From contig CAYRIF010000002.1 of the NCBI GenBank assembly GCA_964424205.1, forward strand, positions 1 to 38,863: a DNA stretch of 38,863 nt. Reading direction: 5' to 3'. The position numbers and the translations under genes are program-made. Origin of the DNA: CAYRIF01 sp964424205. Its GTDB lineage: Bacteria; Bacteroidota; Bacteroidia; Cytophagales; Cyclobacteriaceae. Below, one piece after another: positions 1 through 7,457 of the stretch (positions within the stretch are counted from its first letter, which is position 1; every line of letters starts with the position of its first letter). The notes below the pieces were generated by a model. That model was not told where the DNA came from. It saw only the letters and a list, made by a program, of their open reading frames with translations, and did no database searches.

Positions 1-87
1 ATACTTTAAAACATCTTCATTTGGCACCTTATTTACATAGGTGGCATAAAATTCTGGATATTCATTCTCACTTGGTCTTTTTATCAT
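1..87 (-). CDS. DinB family protein, N-terminal fragment
   Basis: This is the first 29 codons of a gene that runs out of the left edge of the window. The ATG at 87 is followed by an open frame to position 1, reading MIKRPSENEYPEFYATYVNK and onward. This start strongly resembles the N-terminus of DinB/YfiT-like four-helix-bundle proteins (typically RP..xEY..YY..Y...VP). Members bind a metal through a histidine triad and include thiol-dependent transferases; the metal-binding part is outside the window. It begins 25 bp after the stop of the gamma-carbonic-anhydrase-like gene on the same strand, so the two may be cotranscribed. The family call rests on a short stretch only. Confidence 0.6.
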   Translation of the reverse strand, partial: MIKRPSENEYPEFYATYVNKVPNEDVLKY

Positions 88-112
88 TTTTTCACACTTT
101 ACTAATTACCCC

Positions 113-634
113 TTATTTATCGTCATCATCAAACCATGAACTATACATGATATAATTTTTTGATGTCCTAACAAAAACATTTTTCAAGTCCCCCTCAACA
201 CGCTTTACTTTTTTTGCAGGTACTCCTGCAAAAATACTACCTTCTGCTACAATTGTATTTTCCAAAACCACCGCTCCTGCAGCAATAATAGAATTACTAT
301 GAATCACTGCATGATCCATCACAATTGCACCCATCCCAATCAGTACATTATCTTTGATGGTGCACCCATGCACGATGGCATTATGCCCTATGGAAACATT
401 CTTTCCAATTATAGTTTTTGCCTTCTGGTAGGTACAATGAATCACGGCACCATCCTGAATATTTGTATTATCACCTATCTCAATAGCGTTTACATCTCCT
501 CTTACCACCGCATTAAACCATACACTACAATGAATACCCATCACGACATCTCCAACAATTGTAGCATTATCGGCTAGGAAACATTCCTTTCCAAACTTAG
601 GTTCAATACCATTTACAGATTTTATCAGTGCCAT
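113..634 (-). CDS. gamma-carbonic anhydrase-like hexapeptide-repeat protein
   Basis: A 173-residue left-handed beta-helix protein of the gamma-carbonic anhydrase / YrdA / PaaY group. Hexapeptide repeats with aliphatic residues run through most of the chain (about residues 20-135). The zinc-ligand pattern of the family is present: H66 in VIHCTYQ, and H84 and H89 in GHNAIVHGC. The reading frame can be extended to a TTG at 661, but I chose the ATG at 634 because MALIKSVNGIEPKFG matches the usual start and length of the family. Many bacterial members have no proven carbonic anhydrase activity, so the enzymatic role is inferred from family only. It precedes the DinB-family gene by 25 bp. Confidence 0.88.
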   Translation of the reverse strand: MALIKSVNGIEPKFGKECFLADNATIVGDVVMGIHCSVWFNAVVRGDVNAIEIGDNTNIQDGAVIHCTYQKAKTIIGKNVSIGHNAIVHGCTIKDNVLIGMGAIVMDHAVIHSNSIIAAGAVVLENTIVAEGSIFAGVPAKKVKRVEGDLKNVFVRTSKNYIMYSSWFDDDDK

Positions 635-796
635 TTTCGAAGATATAATGCAAGCCTTCAAAAGTGTTTAATTATTACGATATATACAAGTGTATAATTC
701 AATTAATGCATTTCAATAATTTTTACTTACCATTTACCCTTCAAAGCAAATAATCACAAAAACACTGCGTGCCCTTCGAAATGTAATGAAGAAGGG

Positions 797-845
797 ATTA
801 CTGATTACTGATTACTGATTACTGATTACTGATTACTGATTACTG
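797..845. repeat. heptanucleotide tandem repeat, 7 copies of ATTACTG
   Basis: Seven perfect head-to-tail copies of the 7-bp unit ATTACTG occupy exactly 49 bp. They lie 30 bp upstream of the putative -7 box of the thiolase gene and 162 bp upstream of the divergent gamma-CA start. Such perfect short arrays are prone to slipped-strand copy-number change. Confidence 0.95.
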
Positions 846-874
846 AAATATAAAAATTTTAGGGGACAATATAT

Positions 875-882
875 TATCTTTG
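875..882 (+). promoter_or_regulatory. candidate -7 promoter element for the thiolase gene
   Basis: TATCTTTG matches the Bacteroidota primary-sigma -7 consensus TAnnTTTG. No TTTG -33 box is found 19-21 bp upstream; the closest is a TTTT at 857-860 with shorter spacing. It would give a leader of about 70 nt before the ATG at 957. Confidence 0.45.
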
Positions 883-956
883 TTGGATAAATAAACAACA
901 AAAGTGGGATGAAAACCGTTTTGCATATCAACATGCCACGTAAAACTTATTAACAC

Positions 957-2135
957 ATGAAAGAAGTATATATTATATCAGCAGTTCGAACACCAATCGG
1001 AAGTTTTGGAGGTGTTTTGTCTAGTTTAACCGCCATAGCATTAGGCTCAACTGCCATCAAAGGAGCTTTGGTAAAAGCCAAGGTTGAATCAAAAGAAGTA
1101 GATGAAGTTTTTATGGGCAATGTTATTTCTGCCAACCTAGGACAGGCACCTGCAAGACAAGCAGCCATCGCCTCAGGAATTGGATACAACGTCCCTTGTA
1201 CTACCATCAATAAGGTATGTTCGTCAGGTATGAAAGCAGTGATGCTAGGTGCACAATCCATCATGCTAGGGCTCAATGACACAGTAGTTGCAGGAGGAAT
1301 GGAAAGCATGTCAAACATACCGTATTACATTCCAAAAGCACGATACGGTTATAAATATGGCAATGGGGAAATTGTTGATGGGCTGCTAAAAGATGGTTTA
1401 TGGGAAGCATATTATGATTTTCCAATGGGGAACTGTGCCGACAATACAGCCAAAGAAAAAGGCATCAGCAGAGAAGCACAAGATGAGTATGCAATCAATT
1501 CATACAAAAAATCAGCCGCCACAACAGCGGCAGGCCTTTTCAAAGATGAAATCGTTCCTGTTGAAGTACCACAAAGAAGGGGTGAACCTTTGGTTGTAAG
1601 CGAAGATGAGGAGTTTAAAAAAGTAAAGTTTGAAAAAATCCCTTCGCTCCGACCTGTTTTTTCAAAAGAAGGAACCGTCACGGCAGCCAATGCTTCCACA
1701 ATCAATGATGGAGCATCCGCACTGCTACTCATGAGCAAAGAAAAAGCCGAAGCGCTTGGTGTAAAACCAGTGGCTAAAATACGGGGTTTTGCAGATGCTG
1801 CACAAGACCCAATATGGTTTACCACTGCTCCTTCTCTAGCCATTCCCAAAGCAATGAAACATGCAGGTGTGACAGCAGACAAAGTGGATTTTTATGAAAT
1901 TAACGAAGCGTTTGCCGCCGTGGCTATTGCTAACAACCAAGAACTTAATTTGGATCCTGAAAAAGTAAATATATTTGGCGGAGCAGTTTCCCTTGGGCAT
2001 CCACTTGGCGCATCAGGCGCAAGAATCATTACTACACTAAACAATGTGCTCCACCAAAAAGAAGGAACAATCGGTGTGGCAGGAATTTGTAATGGTGGCG
2101 GCGGTGCTTCTGCTATTGTGATAGAAAAGGTATGA
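957..2135 (+). CDS. acetyl-CoA C-acetyltransferase (thiolase)
   Basis: A 392-residue, full-length type II thiolase. It condenses two acetyl-CoA to acetoacetyl-CoA or runs the reverse thiolytic step; the cytoplasmic homotetramer or dimer is usual. The acyl-accepting cysteine is C88 in NKVCSSGMKA. The NEAFA motif, the catalytic histidine in GHPLGASGAR and the second cysteine in the C-terminal CNGGGGASA complete the active site. The ATG at 957 gives the canonical start with SAVRTPIGSFGG following. The sequence alone cannot decide between a biosynthetic role and fatty-acid or ketone-body breakdown. The gene stands alone downstream of a heptamer repeat and a candidate promoter; the MORN-repeat gene follows after 71 bp. 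Confidence 0.95.
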   Translation: MKEVYIISAVRTPIGSFGGVLSSLTAIALGSTAIKGALVKAKVESKEVDEVFMGNVISANLGQAPARQAAIASGIGYNVPCTTINKVCSSGMKAVMLGAQSIMLGLNDTVVAGGMESMSNIPYYIPKARYGYKYGNGEIVDGLLKDGLWEAYYDFPMGNCADNTAKEKGISREAQDEYAINSYKKSAATTAAGLFKDEIVPVEVPQRRGEPLVVSEDEEFKKVKFEKIPSLRPVFSKEGTVTAANASTINDGASALLLMSKEKAEALGVKPVAKIRGFADAAQDPIWFTTAPSLAIPKAMKHAGVTADKVDFYEINEAFAAVAIANNQELNLDPEKVNIFGGAVSLGHPLGASGARIITTLNNVLHQKEGTIGVAGICNGGGGASAIVIEKV

Positions 2136-2175
2136 TTGTTGTATTGTAGTAAATAGGATAGTCTTAGCATCGTTA

Positions 2176-2191
2176 ATATCAATATTGATAT
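2176..2191. promoter_or_regulatory. perfect 16-bp palindrome, candidate operator
   Basis: ATATCAATATTGATAT is its own reverse complement and sits 15 bp before the ATG of the MORN-repeat gene, in the 71-bp gap after the thiolase gene. Its position suits a repressor site, but no regulator is known for it and it lacks the GC-rich stem and T tract of a terminator. Confidence 0.4.
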
Positions 2192-2206
2192 ATGATTTAT
2201 TAGCAA

Positions 2207-3544
2207 ATGAAATTTCTAAGTATAACATTACTCACCTGCATATTCTATTCAGGAAACATACTGGCTCAAACTCCTGTCACAACCTACTACGACTCGCTAC
2301 ACGTCAATATCAAAGAGACATACAGTATTTTAGGAAATGACAAGGATCGTATAGATGGCACTTTTGTACAATACTACAAAGGAGGCGGCAAACAAGTAGT
2401 TGGCAATTTCAAAGACGGAAAAAAAATTGGAACTTTTGAAGAATTCTACCCCAATGGGCAGAAAATGAGGAAATTAGAGTTTGATAACAATATCAAAAAC
2501 GGAGAGATTTTGGTATGGAATGAGGAAGGGAAACTCCTTCAAAGTGGACACTACAAAAATGACACACTCATAGGGAAATTTGTAATTTACTATGAAAATG
2601 GCAAGAAAAAAAGGGAAAGTACTATAATCGACGGGCTGCCAGAAGGTGCAGTAACGGATTTTTACCCAAATGGAAATATCAAAGAAATAAACAACTTTAA
2701 AGCTGGCAGACCTAACGGATTATATCAATCCTATCATGAAAATACCCAGCTAAGGGTAACAACTAATTACTTAGATGGAAGTATTGATGGTGTTAAAAAA
2801 ATATATTATGAAAATGGGCAGTTAAAATCGATTACGCATTATACGAAGGGGGAAAAAGAAGGGGAATTTGAGCATTATAATTACAATGGCACATTGACAC
2901 TAAAAGGATCTAACAAAATTATCATGCATGGCACTAAATCCTTTTCAGTATTGGATGGAGAAAACCTTACTTACTATGATAATGGCGCCTTAAAACATAA
3001 ATATATGTATTATGATGGCTATCGAAATGGAGAAAATAAAACCTATTACCGCAATGGAAAGGTAAGTACAATCACCACCTATTCAAATCAGGAAGCCAAT
3101 ATCAAAAAAGTTGAATATTATGAAAATGGTAAACCTAAAAACACCACAACCTATAAAAATGGTAAGCCTGTTGGTACCTGGGAATACTTCCATAAGAACG
3201 GAAAAATTCGCATACGGGAAACATACCAAGCAGGCAGGCGACACGGCATCAGGCTAACTTTTGACGAAGAAGGGAACAAAATACTTGAAGAACCTTACAA
3301 AAACAATCTCATCATTGGTATTGTTAAAGAATTCTATCCTTCCGGAAAACTAAAAAGCGAGACCAATTACCACATTGGGAAAAAATCTGGAGAATACAAA
3401 AGCTATCATGAGAATGGTGTTGTTGCTGAACAAGGAAAGTTCATTAACAATCAAAAACATGGTATTTGGAATGTTTTTGACGGAAAAGGTAAATTAGTAA
3501 AAGTAGAAACATATAAAAGAGATAAGCTGGAGGAAGAACAGTGA
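2207..3544 (+). CDS. secreted MORN-repeat protein (YwqK-like)
   Basis: A 445-residue protein with a signal peptide (MKFLSITLLTCIFYSGNILAQ). The rest is built almost entirely of MORN-type / YwqK-type repeats of about 23 residues, each with an aromatic-aromatic-x-NG-K core such as FYPNGQ, YYENGK and SYHENG; roughly 15 repeats can be counted. Such proteins are common in the Bacteroidota and often carry the label antitoxin YwqK, but nothing here indicates a toxin-antitoxin pair: it is exported and no small toxin gene adjoins it. The function is unknown; the repeats form an extended beta-structure that could bind peptidoglycan, lipid or protein. It has no T9SS sorting domain. Confidence 0.85.
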   Translation: MKFLSITLLTCIFYSGNILAQTPVTTYYDSLHVNIKETYSILGNDKDRIDGTFVQYYKGGGKQVVGNFKDGKKIGTFEEFYPNGQKMRKLEFDNNIKNGEILVWNEEGKLLQSGHYKNDTLIGKFVIYYENGKKKRESTIIDGLPEGAVTDFYPNGNIKEINNFKAGRPNGLYQSYHENTQLRVTTNYLDGSIDGVKKIYYENGQLKSITHYTKGEKEGEFEHYNYNGTLTLKGSNKIIMHGTKSFSVLDGENLTYYDNGALKHKYMYYDGYRNGENKTYYRNGKVSTITTYSNQEANIKKVEYYENGKPKNTTTYKNGKPVGTWEYFHKNGKIRIRETYQAGRRHGIRLTFDEEGNKILEEPYKNNLIIGIVKEFYPSGKLKSETNYHIGKKSGEYKSYHENGVVAEQGKFINNQKHGIWNVFDGKGKLVKVETYKRDKLEEEQ

Positions 3545-3622
3545 ATTTCTAATTTCTAAAAAAATTACACAACCCTACGTTACACAACAAGCGATATTGG
3601 ACAAGAATATCTCCTTCCCCTA

Positions 3623-3653
3623 TTTGTTTTATGCTTACCAATTCTTATTTTTG
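3623..3653 (+). promoter_or_regulatory. consensus Bacteroidota promoter of purC
   Basis: A -33 TTTG (3623-3626), a spacer of exactly 19 bp and a -7 TATTTTTG (3646-3653) fit the Bacteroidota primary-sigma consensus TTTG-N19-TAnnTTTG in full. The purC ATG at 3658 begins only 4 bp after the -7 box, so transcription should start at or next to the start codon. Confidence 0.75.
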
Positions 3654-3657
3654 AACC

Positions 3658-4611
3658 ATGGTTGATAACGCTATTAAAGAGACTCATTTCAATTTTAAAA
3701 ATCAAACTGGTTTTTACAAAGGAAAGGTAAGAGATGTGTATTTTTTTGGTGATAAAATGGCGATGGTTGCGTCTGACAGACTATCCGCATTTGATGTGGT
3801 GTTGCCAAGAGCAATTCCCTACAAAGGGCAGATACTCAATCAAATTGCCATTAAATTTCTTCGTGAAACAAGTGATATCATTCCAAATTGGGTGATTGAC
3901 GCACCTGACCCAAATGTAACAGTAGGACATAAATGCGAGCCTTTTAAAGTTGAGATGGTGATTAGAGGTTATTTAGCAGGGCATGCTTGGCGAGAATATA
4001 AACTAGGGAAAAGAATACTTTGCGGCGTAGCAATGCCCGATGGATTGAAAGAAAACGATCAGTTGCCAGAACCAATCATCACCCCAACTACTAAGGCAGA
4101 CATAGGGCACGATGAAGACATTTCAAGGGAAGAAATTCTAAAGCAAAAAATTGTCGCTGAAGGTGATTATGAGCAACTCGAAAAATATACAAGGGCATTG
4201 TTCCAGAGAGGCACTGAGATTGCAACAAAAAATGATTTGATTTTGGTAGATACTAAATATGAATTTGGCAAAATAGACAACCGTATTTACCTAATCGATG
4301 AAATCCATACACCTGATTCTTCAAGGTATTTTTATAAAAACGGCTATGAAGAAAGGCAAAAAAATAATGAGGTGCAAAAACAGCTGTCCAAAGAATTTGT
4401 CCGGCAATGGTTAATAAAAAACGGGTTTCAAGGAAAAGAAGGTCAAAATATTCCTGAAATGACTGACGAATTAGTAAATTCGATTTCTAATAGGTATATT
4501 GAATTATATGAAAAAGTAACGGGTGAGGCGTTTCACAAAACCGATACCTATAATATTTTAAACAGAATTGAAAATAATATTAGTAAATCAATGAGCGTTA
4601 ATATGCTTTAA
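3658..4611 (+). CDS. purC: phosphoribosylaminoimidazole-succinocarboxamide synthase
   Basis: This is SAICAR synthase, which joins aspartate to CAIR with ATP in purine biosynthesis. The protein has 317 residues, longer than the roughly 240-residue enterobacterial enzyme and typical of the longer Bacteroidota form. The N-terminal GKVRDVYFF phosphate-binding loop, SDRLSAFDV, the RGYLAGHAWREYKLG segment and the family signature LILVDTKYEFG are all present. The chosen ATG is the first in the frame and lies immediately after a consensus promoter. The STAS, rnz and DUF3078 genes follow with gaps of 31, 12 and 29 bp, suggesting one transcript. Confidence 0.97.
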   Translation: MVDNAIKETHFNFKNQTGFYKGKVRDVYFFGDKMAMVASDRLSAFDVVLPRAIPYKGQILNQIAIKFLRETSDIIPNWVIDAPDPNVTVGHKCEPFKVEMVIRGYLAGHAWREYKLGKRILCGVAMPDGLKENDQLPEPIITPTTKADIGHDEDISREEILKQKIVAEGDYEQLEKYTRALFQRGTEIATKNDLILVDTKYEFGKIDNRIYLIDEIHTPDSSRYFYKNGYEERQKNNEVQKQLSKEFVRQWLIKNGFQGKEGQNIPEMTDELVNSISNRYIELYEKVTGEAFHKTDTYNILNRIENNISKSMSVNML

Positions 4612-4642
4612 GGAAATTGTTAGTTGCTAGACAAAAATATAC

Positions 4643-5035
4643 ATGAAATACTCCATAAATAAAACAGATAACCACTGTACATTCAGGCTTGACGAACAGA
4701 AACTGGACAGTACACTATCAGCAGATATAAAATCAGAATTCCTGACGCTACAGGCCGAAGGCGTTAAAAACTTAATATTTGACCTTTCAGAGGTAAAGTA
4801 CACAGATTCATCTGGCCTAAGTGCCATACTAGTTGGCAATAGGGTTTTTACTGAACCTAATTATTTTATTCTGGCAGGAGTCAGTGATCACGTAATGAAG
4901 CTCATCAAAATTTCTCAGCTAGATAAAGTACTTAATATCTTGCCGACAGTAGAAGAGTCAATCGACGCCGTATTCATGCATGAAATTGAAAAAGAATTAG
5001 GAGAAGAAAGTGAAGAAGAAGATCAAATCTTATAA
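4643..5035 (+). CDS. STAS-domain protein (anti-sigma factor antagonist-like)
   Basis: A 130-residue cytoplasmic protein with one STAS domain (about residues 1-105) and a strongly acidic tail (ELGEESEEEDQ). The phospho-acceptor motif is TDSSGLSAIL, with S56/S57 at the site equivalent to Ser58 of SpoIIAA, so phosphorylation switching is possible. No anti-sigma kinase or phosphatase gene is nearby. The gene lies between purC and rnz and ends in the same frame in which rnz begins, 12 bp upstream. In my recollection STAS-rnz pairs recur in this phylum, which would hint at a role linked to RNA processing rather than to a sigma factor; this is inference. Confidence 0.85.
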   Translation: MKYSINKTDNHCTFRLDEQKLDSTLSADIKSEFLTLQAEGVKNLIFDLSEVKYTDSSGLSAILVGNRVFTEPNYFILAGVSDHVMKLIKISQLDKVLNILPTVEESIDAVFMHEIEKELGEESEEEDQIL

Positions 5036-5047
5036 TTATTAGACACA

Positions 5048-5965
5048 TTGGGATTCGAACTCACAATTTTAGGTGCCAACTCAGCCAAACCGGCCTACGG
5101 AAGAAATCAGACCGCGCAAGTATTGGTCATTCAAAATATCCATTTCCTAATTGATTGTGGAGAAGGGACACAACTGCTACTACAAAAGTATCACCCAAAA
5201 ACCAGTAAGATTGAGCACATATTTATAAGCCATTTGCATGGAGATCATTATTTTGGATTGATTGGCTTATTATCAACGATGCACCTTGGTCGAAGGACAA
5301 AACCCTTGTCAATTTATGGTCCTCCAGAACTTGCTGATATTATTACTTTACAATTAAAAGCCGCTAACACAACCCTGAGCTACCCCGTTGAGTTTCACAA
5401 ATTAACAATGGATAAATCAACTCAAATATTTGAGAATGAGAAAGTCAGAATAGAAACAATTCCCCTTTCACATAAAATTCCATGCAATGGTTTTTTATTT
5501 AAAGAAAAACAAAAGCCAAGAAGAATTGACAAAGAAAAATTACCAGAAAGTTTTTCGCTTGTAGATAGAATTGCATTGAAAAATGGTGAAGATATTTTGG
5601 ATGAGAGAGGAAAAGTTAAATTTTACAACAAAGACTACACACTCCCTCCTCGCAAATCAAGGTCATATGCTTACTGTTCGGACACCAAGTACAAAGAAGA
5701 CATAATTCATCAAATAGCCGGTGTGGACTTACTATACCATGAAGCAACTTTTCTTAAAGATAGAGAAACTAGAGCAGCAGAAACATTTCACTGCACCACT
5801 GAACAGGCTGCTACCATTGCAAAAAAGGCAAAGGTAGAAAAACTCATTATAGGACATTACTCATCGCGATACAAAGACTTAACTGACTTCCATAATCAGG
5901 CAAAAGCTATTTTTGAAAATACAATTCTGGCCATTGAAGGCGAGGTGACTAAAGTAGTTGATTAA
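5048..5965 (+). CDS. rnz: ribonuclease Z (tRNA 3'-endonuclease)
   Basis: A 305-residue metallo-beta-lactamase-fold nuclease that removes 3' trailers from tRNA precursors. The zinc site HLHGDH (H62, H64, D66, H67) follows the strand FLIDCGEGTQ. Later metal ligands are the histidine in PLSHK, the aspartate in CSDTKY and the histidine in IIGHYSSRY. The start must be the TTG at 5048: the frame upstream contains only TTA TTA GAC ACA before the stop of the STAS gene in the same frame, and the protein begins directly at the conserved first strand FELTILG. The low-efficiency start and the 12-bp spacing suggest translational coupling to the STAS gene. Confidence 0.95.
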   Translation: MGFELTILGANSAKPAYGRNQTAQVLVIQNIHFLIDCGEGTQLLLQKYHPKTSKIEHIFISHLHGDHYFGLIGLLSTMHLGRRTKPLSIYGPPELADIITLQLKAANTTLSYPVEFHKLTMDKSTQIFENEKVRIETIPLSHKIPCNGFLFKEKQKPRRIDKEKLPESFSLVDRIALKNGEDILDERGKVKFYNKDYTLPPRKSRSYAYCSDTKYKEDIIHQIAGVDLLYHEATFLKDRETRAAETFHCTTEQAATIAKKAKVEKLIIGHYSSRYKDLTDFHNQAKAIFENTILAIEGEVTKVVD

Positions 5966-5994
5966 ACAAAATCTATACATTATAATTCTCTTTG

Positions 5995-7311
5995 ATGAAA
6001 ATCATTATTACCATATTTCTTAATCTCCTAATTATCTCTTCTTTACATGCTCAGATAAAAAAAATTAATGAAAGAATTTTGGATTCAGTCAAGGTTATTC
6101 AGCAGGTTGACTCAATTAATACAATCCTTTTAGGAGAAAATGACACCTTAAAACTACCCATTGCTGATTCATTATGGCTGGATTCACTCCACGCTCCTAA
6201 AATGGTATATATACGAAAAAAGCTACTAGATTCTCTATTGAGCCCATTTTACATGCTGTCAACAGATACTATCGACAACGACACCATCGCAAAAAGTATC
6301 GTTTTCCTTCCTAGATATCGGATGTATATAGACAAATATACCAGAGATACTTCCTACATCTCTTTGCCGAAAACTACAGGTTTTTTAGACCTATTGACCA
6401 ATACATCGAGGATAGATACTTTAAAAATATCGAACCATATTATGCCCCTAAAAATAAAACACGTGGAAATAAGTGAGGTTCCTGTATGGTGGGAAAACGA
6501 AAATAGCATTGAGCTCATCCTTAATGAAGTAGGTTTCCTCAATTGGAGTGCTGGTGGAAGTAACGCTATTTCAGGGGTATTAAAAATTAACCTAGCCCGC
6601 ACATACAAGCAACAATACACGCTATGGATTAATCAAGTTTCAGTTCGTTATGGTTTAAACGTGCAGGAAGATAAAGGACTAAGTAAAACAGATGATGAAA
6701 TCAAATTTGGTTCTACATTTGGCTACAGAAAAGATACCATTTCAAACTGGTACTACTCAGCAAAATTTAATTTCCAAACACAATTTACAAATGGCTTCAG
6801 ATATCCTAATACTGACAAACCAATTTCTCGATTATTCGCTCCTGCCTATTTACACTTTGGTATAGGAACACAGTATAAACTAAAATCAAAATTATTCTCT
6901 CTCTACCTATCGCCCATCACACTAAAATCTACTTTCGTACTTGACAAAACACTATCAAATGAAGGTGCTTTTGGGATTGAGGGAGGCAAAAAAGCCAAAC
7001 ACGAATTGGGGGCATTACTACAGGGAAATTGGGAAAAAGAAATAGTCAAGAATATTGCCATGTCAAATACACTGGCACTGTATAGTGACTATCTAAACAA
7101 ATTTGGAAACATTGATATTGACTGGGTTTTGAAATTTGATTTTAAAATCAACAGCTATATGAGTGCCAGTTTCAGAACCCACCTGATATACGACGATGAT
7201 ATCAAGTATAAAGAAGATATTGATCATGATGGAGAATTAGAAACTTTAGGGGCTCGTGTTCAACTAAAACAACAAATAGGTATCGGGCTTATTTATAAGT
7301 TTAAGTTATAA
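5995..7311 (+). CDS. DUF3078 outer-membrane protein
   Basis: A 438-residue exported protein: signal peptide MKIIITIFLNLLIISSLHAQ, a poorly conserved N-terminal third, then a DUF3078 domain from about residue 165, recognised by the run from LILNEVGFLNWSAGGSNAIS to the repeated aromatic-rich beta strands. The second half alternates polar and hydrophobic residues like a beta-barrel and ends in IGIGLIYKFKL. DUF3078 proteins are conserved in the Bacteroidota and are thought to sit in the outer membrane; their role is unknown to me. The frame extends to a TTG one codon upstream, but the ATG at 5995 is the natural start. It follows rnz by 29 bp. Confidence 0.85.
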   Translation: MKIIITIFLNLLIISSLHAQIKKINERILDSVKVIQQVDSINTILLGENDTLKLPIADSLWLDSLHAPKMVYIRKKLLDSLLSPFYMLSTDTIDNDTIAKSIVFLPRYRMYIDKYTRDTSYISLPKTTGFLDLLTNTSRIDTLKISNHIMPLKIKHVEISEVPVWWENENSIELILNEVGFLNWSAGGSNAISGVLKINLARTYKQQYTLWINQVSVRYGLNVQEDKGLSKTDDEIKFGSTFGYRKDTISNWYYSAKFNFQTQFTNGFRYPNTDKPISRLFAPAYLHFGIGTQYKLKSKLFSLYLSPITLKSTFVLDKTLSNEGAFGIEGGKKAKHELGALLQGNWEKEIVKNIAMSNTLALYSDYLNKFGNIDIDWVLKFDFKINSYMSASFRTHLIYDDDIKYKEDIDHDGELETLGARVQLKQQIGIGLIYKFKL

Positions 7312-7339
7312 TTATACCACATTAATTTTAAAAATGGTA

Positions 7340-7389
7340 TTAACCCGGATTACAAGACTTTATAAAAAAAGTCTTATAATACGGGTTAA
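7340..7389. repeat. long imperfect hairpin between convergent genes
   Basis: Two 21-bp arms (7340-7360 and 7369-7389) are complementary except at two positions and flank an 8-bp AT-rich loop. The tips read TTAACCCG and CGGGTTAA. It lies between the convergent DUF3078 and NHL genes, where a bidirectional terminator is expected. There is no T tract on either side, so a mobile or structural palindrome is also possible. Confidence 0.6.
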
Positions 7390-7457
7390 AAAAACAAAAC
7401 AAAATAGCACTTCAACACCCACTTGCAGCTCACCATATCCACCATCAAAACTAAACT

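Larger units (their letters stand above)
635..956. other. divergent intergenic region between gamma-CA and thiolase
   Basis: This 322-bp region lies between two divergently transcribed genes. I see no coding sequence in it. It contains a 7-copy heptamer repeat (797-845) and a TAnnTTTG-type promoter element facing the thiolase (875-882), both listed separately. Confidence 0.7.

Noticed and set aside
797..845. CRISPR array
   Set aside because: The unit is only 7 bp with no spacers; it is a simple tandem repeat.
2207..3544. Reading the MORN/YwqK protein as an antitoxin of a toxin-antitoxin module
   Set aside because: It has a signal peptide and no adjacent small toxin gene; the label antitoxin is inherited from remote annotation of YwqK-type repeats.
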